Positions 6,911 to 7,662 of a stretch of DNA of 7,662 nucleotides are shown here, piece after piece. The notes under the pieces were generated by a model, which was given only the letters and a program-made list of their open reading frames with translations, was not told where the DNA came from and did not search any database. The stretch lies in contig DEKL01000128.1 of NCBI GenBank assembly GCA_002353835.1, forward strand, positions 633 to 8,294. Reading direction: 5' to 3'. How positions within the stretch are numbered: the first letter of the stretch is position 1; each line of letters starts with the position of its first letter. This DNA comes from Alphaproteobacteria bacterium UBA2723 (lineage in GTDB: Bacteria > Pseudomonadota > Alphaproteobacteria > RF32 > CAG-239). The position numbers and the translations under genes were made by a program.

Positions 6911-6934
6911 TCTCCTTATAATTATATAAGGAAA
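6911..6934 (-). promoter_or_regulatory. Hairpin covering the J-protein ribosome binding site
   Basis: On the minus-strand RNA, UUUCCUUAUA pairs with UAUAAGGAGA across the loop UAAU. Seven of the ten pairs form a perfect inverted repeat (6914-6920 with 6925-6931). Three more (6911-6913 with 6932-6934, one a G-U) extend it. The whole AAGGAG ribosome binding site lies in the 3' arm, 7 nt from the start codon. The stem is A/U-rich, so it should be only marginally stable. It could act as a heat-opened translational switch, as RNA thermometers do for other heat-shock genes. There is no U tract, so it is not a terminator. The pairing is seen directly, and the regulatory role is inferred. Confidence 0.55.
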
Positions 6935-6940
6935 AGATTT

Positions 6941-7336
6941 TTAGATTGCAATATTGACACAGTCAAATGTTGCACGCATAAATCCGTTATGAAACATGGA
7001 TACTTCACGCAAATAAGGAGAGCTTCCGGAGGTCATATCCGCACAATATAAAGAAGCAAGCGGAGAAATCTCATCTACTCTGACATTTTTATATTGGTAG
7101 GTCACAAAATCAGAGCCCTCGTTGACAACGAAAACATCATTTCCCGAAATTTTCTCATATTCGTCTGCAATCTGATAATCTAAGGCGTTACCCATAGCAA
7201 CAGTCTTTGTTTCGCCGTTAACGTTTTCTGTATAATAGCCATCTTGTACCGGATTCCCGTTTTCATCCATCAAAATATATTTTGTTGTACAAGCATTAAC
7301 CATTAATATTGCTAATAAAATCAAAAATTTACGCAT
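6941..7336 (-). CDS. Small predicted lipoprotein, function unknown
   Basis: I do not recognise this 131-residue protein. It begins with a short basic and hydrophobic signal (MRKFLILLAILMVNAC) ending in a lipobox-like VNAC, so lipidation at Cys16 is likely. The next residue is Thr, which under E. coli sorting rules favours the outer membrane. The mature part is acidic and polar, with a likely beta-rich pattern (DENGNPVQDGYYTENVNGE at 24-42). It has two other cysteines, Cys98 and Cys126, that could form a disulfide in the periplasm. The ATG follows AAGGAG by 8 nt, and the gene begins 12 nt after the stop of the secreted-protein gene, so the two are almost certainly co-transcribed. The gene is real on signal, ribosome binding site and spacing grounds. 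Confidence 0.8.
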   Translation of the reverse strand: MRKFLILLAILMVNACTTKYILMDENGNPVQDGYYTENVNGETKTVAMGNALDYQIADEYEKISGNDVFVVNEGSDFVTYQYKNVRVDEISPLASLYCADMTSGSSPYLREVSMFHNGFMRATFDCVNIAI

Positions 7337-7348
7337 TTTAAAATCTCC

Positions 7349-7648
7349 TTACTTTAATTCATTGTAAATTTCTTTACCGGCTTGTTCCAAAATCCGCATA
7401 ATTCTGCGGTTTTTTGCTTCACTCGGTCTGGAATTATCCAATTTACTGACAATCTTTTCCAAATCCTTTTTAAATTTTGCTGATTGGCGCAATTTTTCCA
7501 TATCATCTACAATATCCGCGTCATTCATTTTATGGTTAACAACCACTTTCAATGTAGCAATATACTTAGCTTTATTCAAAGCTGCCATTTGCGCCTGAGC
7601 AGAAAAGGTCATAAAGCACATACAAACAACTAAAACCCATTTCCACAT
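7349..7648 (-). CDS. Small secreted helical protein, function unknown
   Basis: I do not recognise this 99-residue protein. It opens with a signal peptide, WKWVLVVCMCFMTFSAQA, with a likely cleavage after Ala19 (motif AQA). The mature part of about 80 residues is strongly charged and probably all alpha-helical, rich in Lys, Asp, Glu, Leu and Ile (for example DDMEKLRQSAKFKKDLEKI at 48-66), and has no cysteine. It would reside in the periplasm. The ATG is preceded by GGGGG at 8 nt. Only 14 bp of upstream sequence are visible, so I cannot say whether it begins the operon. It shares a transcript with the following lipoprotein gene, judging by the 12-nt gap. Confidence 0.78.
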   Translation of the reverse strand: MWKWVLVVCMCFMTFSAQAQMAALNKAKYIATLKVVVNHKMNDADIVDDMEKLRQSAKFKKDLEKIVSKLDNSRPSEAKNRRIMRILEQAGKEIYNELK

Positions 7649-7662
7649 ATTTTATACCCCCA

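Noticed and set aside
6914..6931. Dyad before the J-protein gene read as an intrinsic terminator of the lipoprotein gene
   Set aside because: The stem is mostly A/U and is followed by AGACAGAUU and the start codon, not a U tract. Overlap with the ribosome binding site fits translational control better.

Overview
This is an A+T-rich bacterial window in which every recognisable gene lies on the minus strand, so gene order reads from high to low coordinates. The source is probably a Gram-negative alphaproteobacterium with a low-GC genome. The evidence is a tripartite RND efflux system, lipoprotein signals, a tRNA-Glu with an encoded CCA end, and a J-domain protein whose linker (KEIDAEGKP) resembles alphaproteobacterial CbpA-like proteins. 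The phylum call is an inference from memory, not from a search. All intact genes have good Shine-Dalgarno sites and none appears broken.

Right part (7648 to 5436): a tightly packed four-gene run. It encodes a 99-residue secreted helical protein of unknown function, a 131-residue lipoprotein of unknown function, a type B Hsp40 (CbpA-like, J domain plus two substrate-binding domains, no zinc finger), and a DUF1349 protein. The last two overlap as TAATG. The J-protein ribosome binding site lies inside a 10-bp A/U-rich hairpin, a possible RNA thermometer or other translational switch.

Middle (5435 to 5306): a 130-bp gap holding a TTGACA -35 box and a perfect 18-bp dyad (ACATACC-CAAA-GGTATGT) just before the tetR start. 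It is the likely promoter and autoregulatory operator of the pump operon, and its half-site resembles that of the E. coli AcrR operator.

Left part (5305 to 354): a co-directional operon of a TetR/AcrR-type repressor, an AcrA-like adaptor with a lipobox, and an AcrB-like HAE1-RND transporter. The adaptor keeps the R-x3-L-x6-S tip motif used to dock TolC-type channels, but no outer-membrane channel gene is present here. The transporter keeps the proton-relay residues, yet by eye most of the AcrB distal-pocket phenylalanines are replaced by Ile, Met or Val.

Far left (353 to 1): a tRNA-Glu(CUC) gene 63 bp after the transporter stop, with a weak promoter candidate and a clear intrinsic terminator, then about 180 bp with no recognisable gene. 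The likely working picture is a drug- or bile-responsive efflux operon next to an envelope/chaperone cluster of uncertain purpose. Apart from the J-protein leader hairpin and the unusual gene neighbours of the J-protein, the window looks like ordinary chromosome. There are no mobile elements, CRISPR arrays or phage genes.
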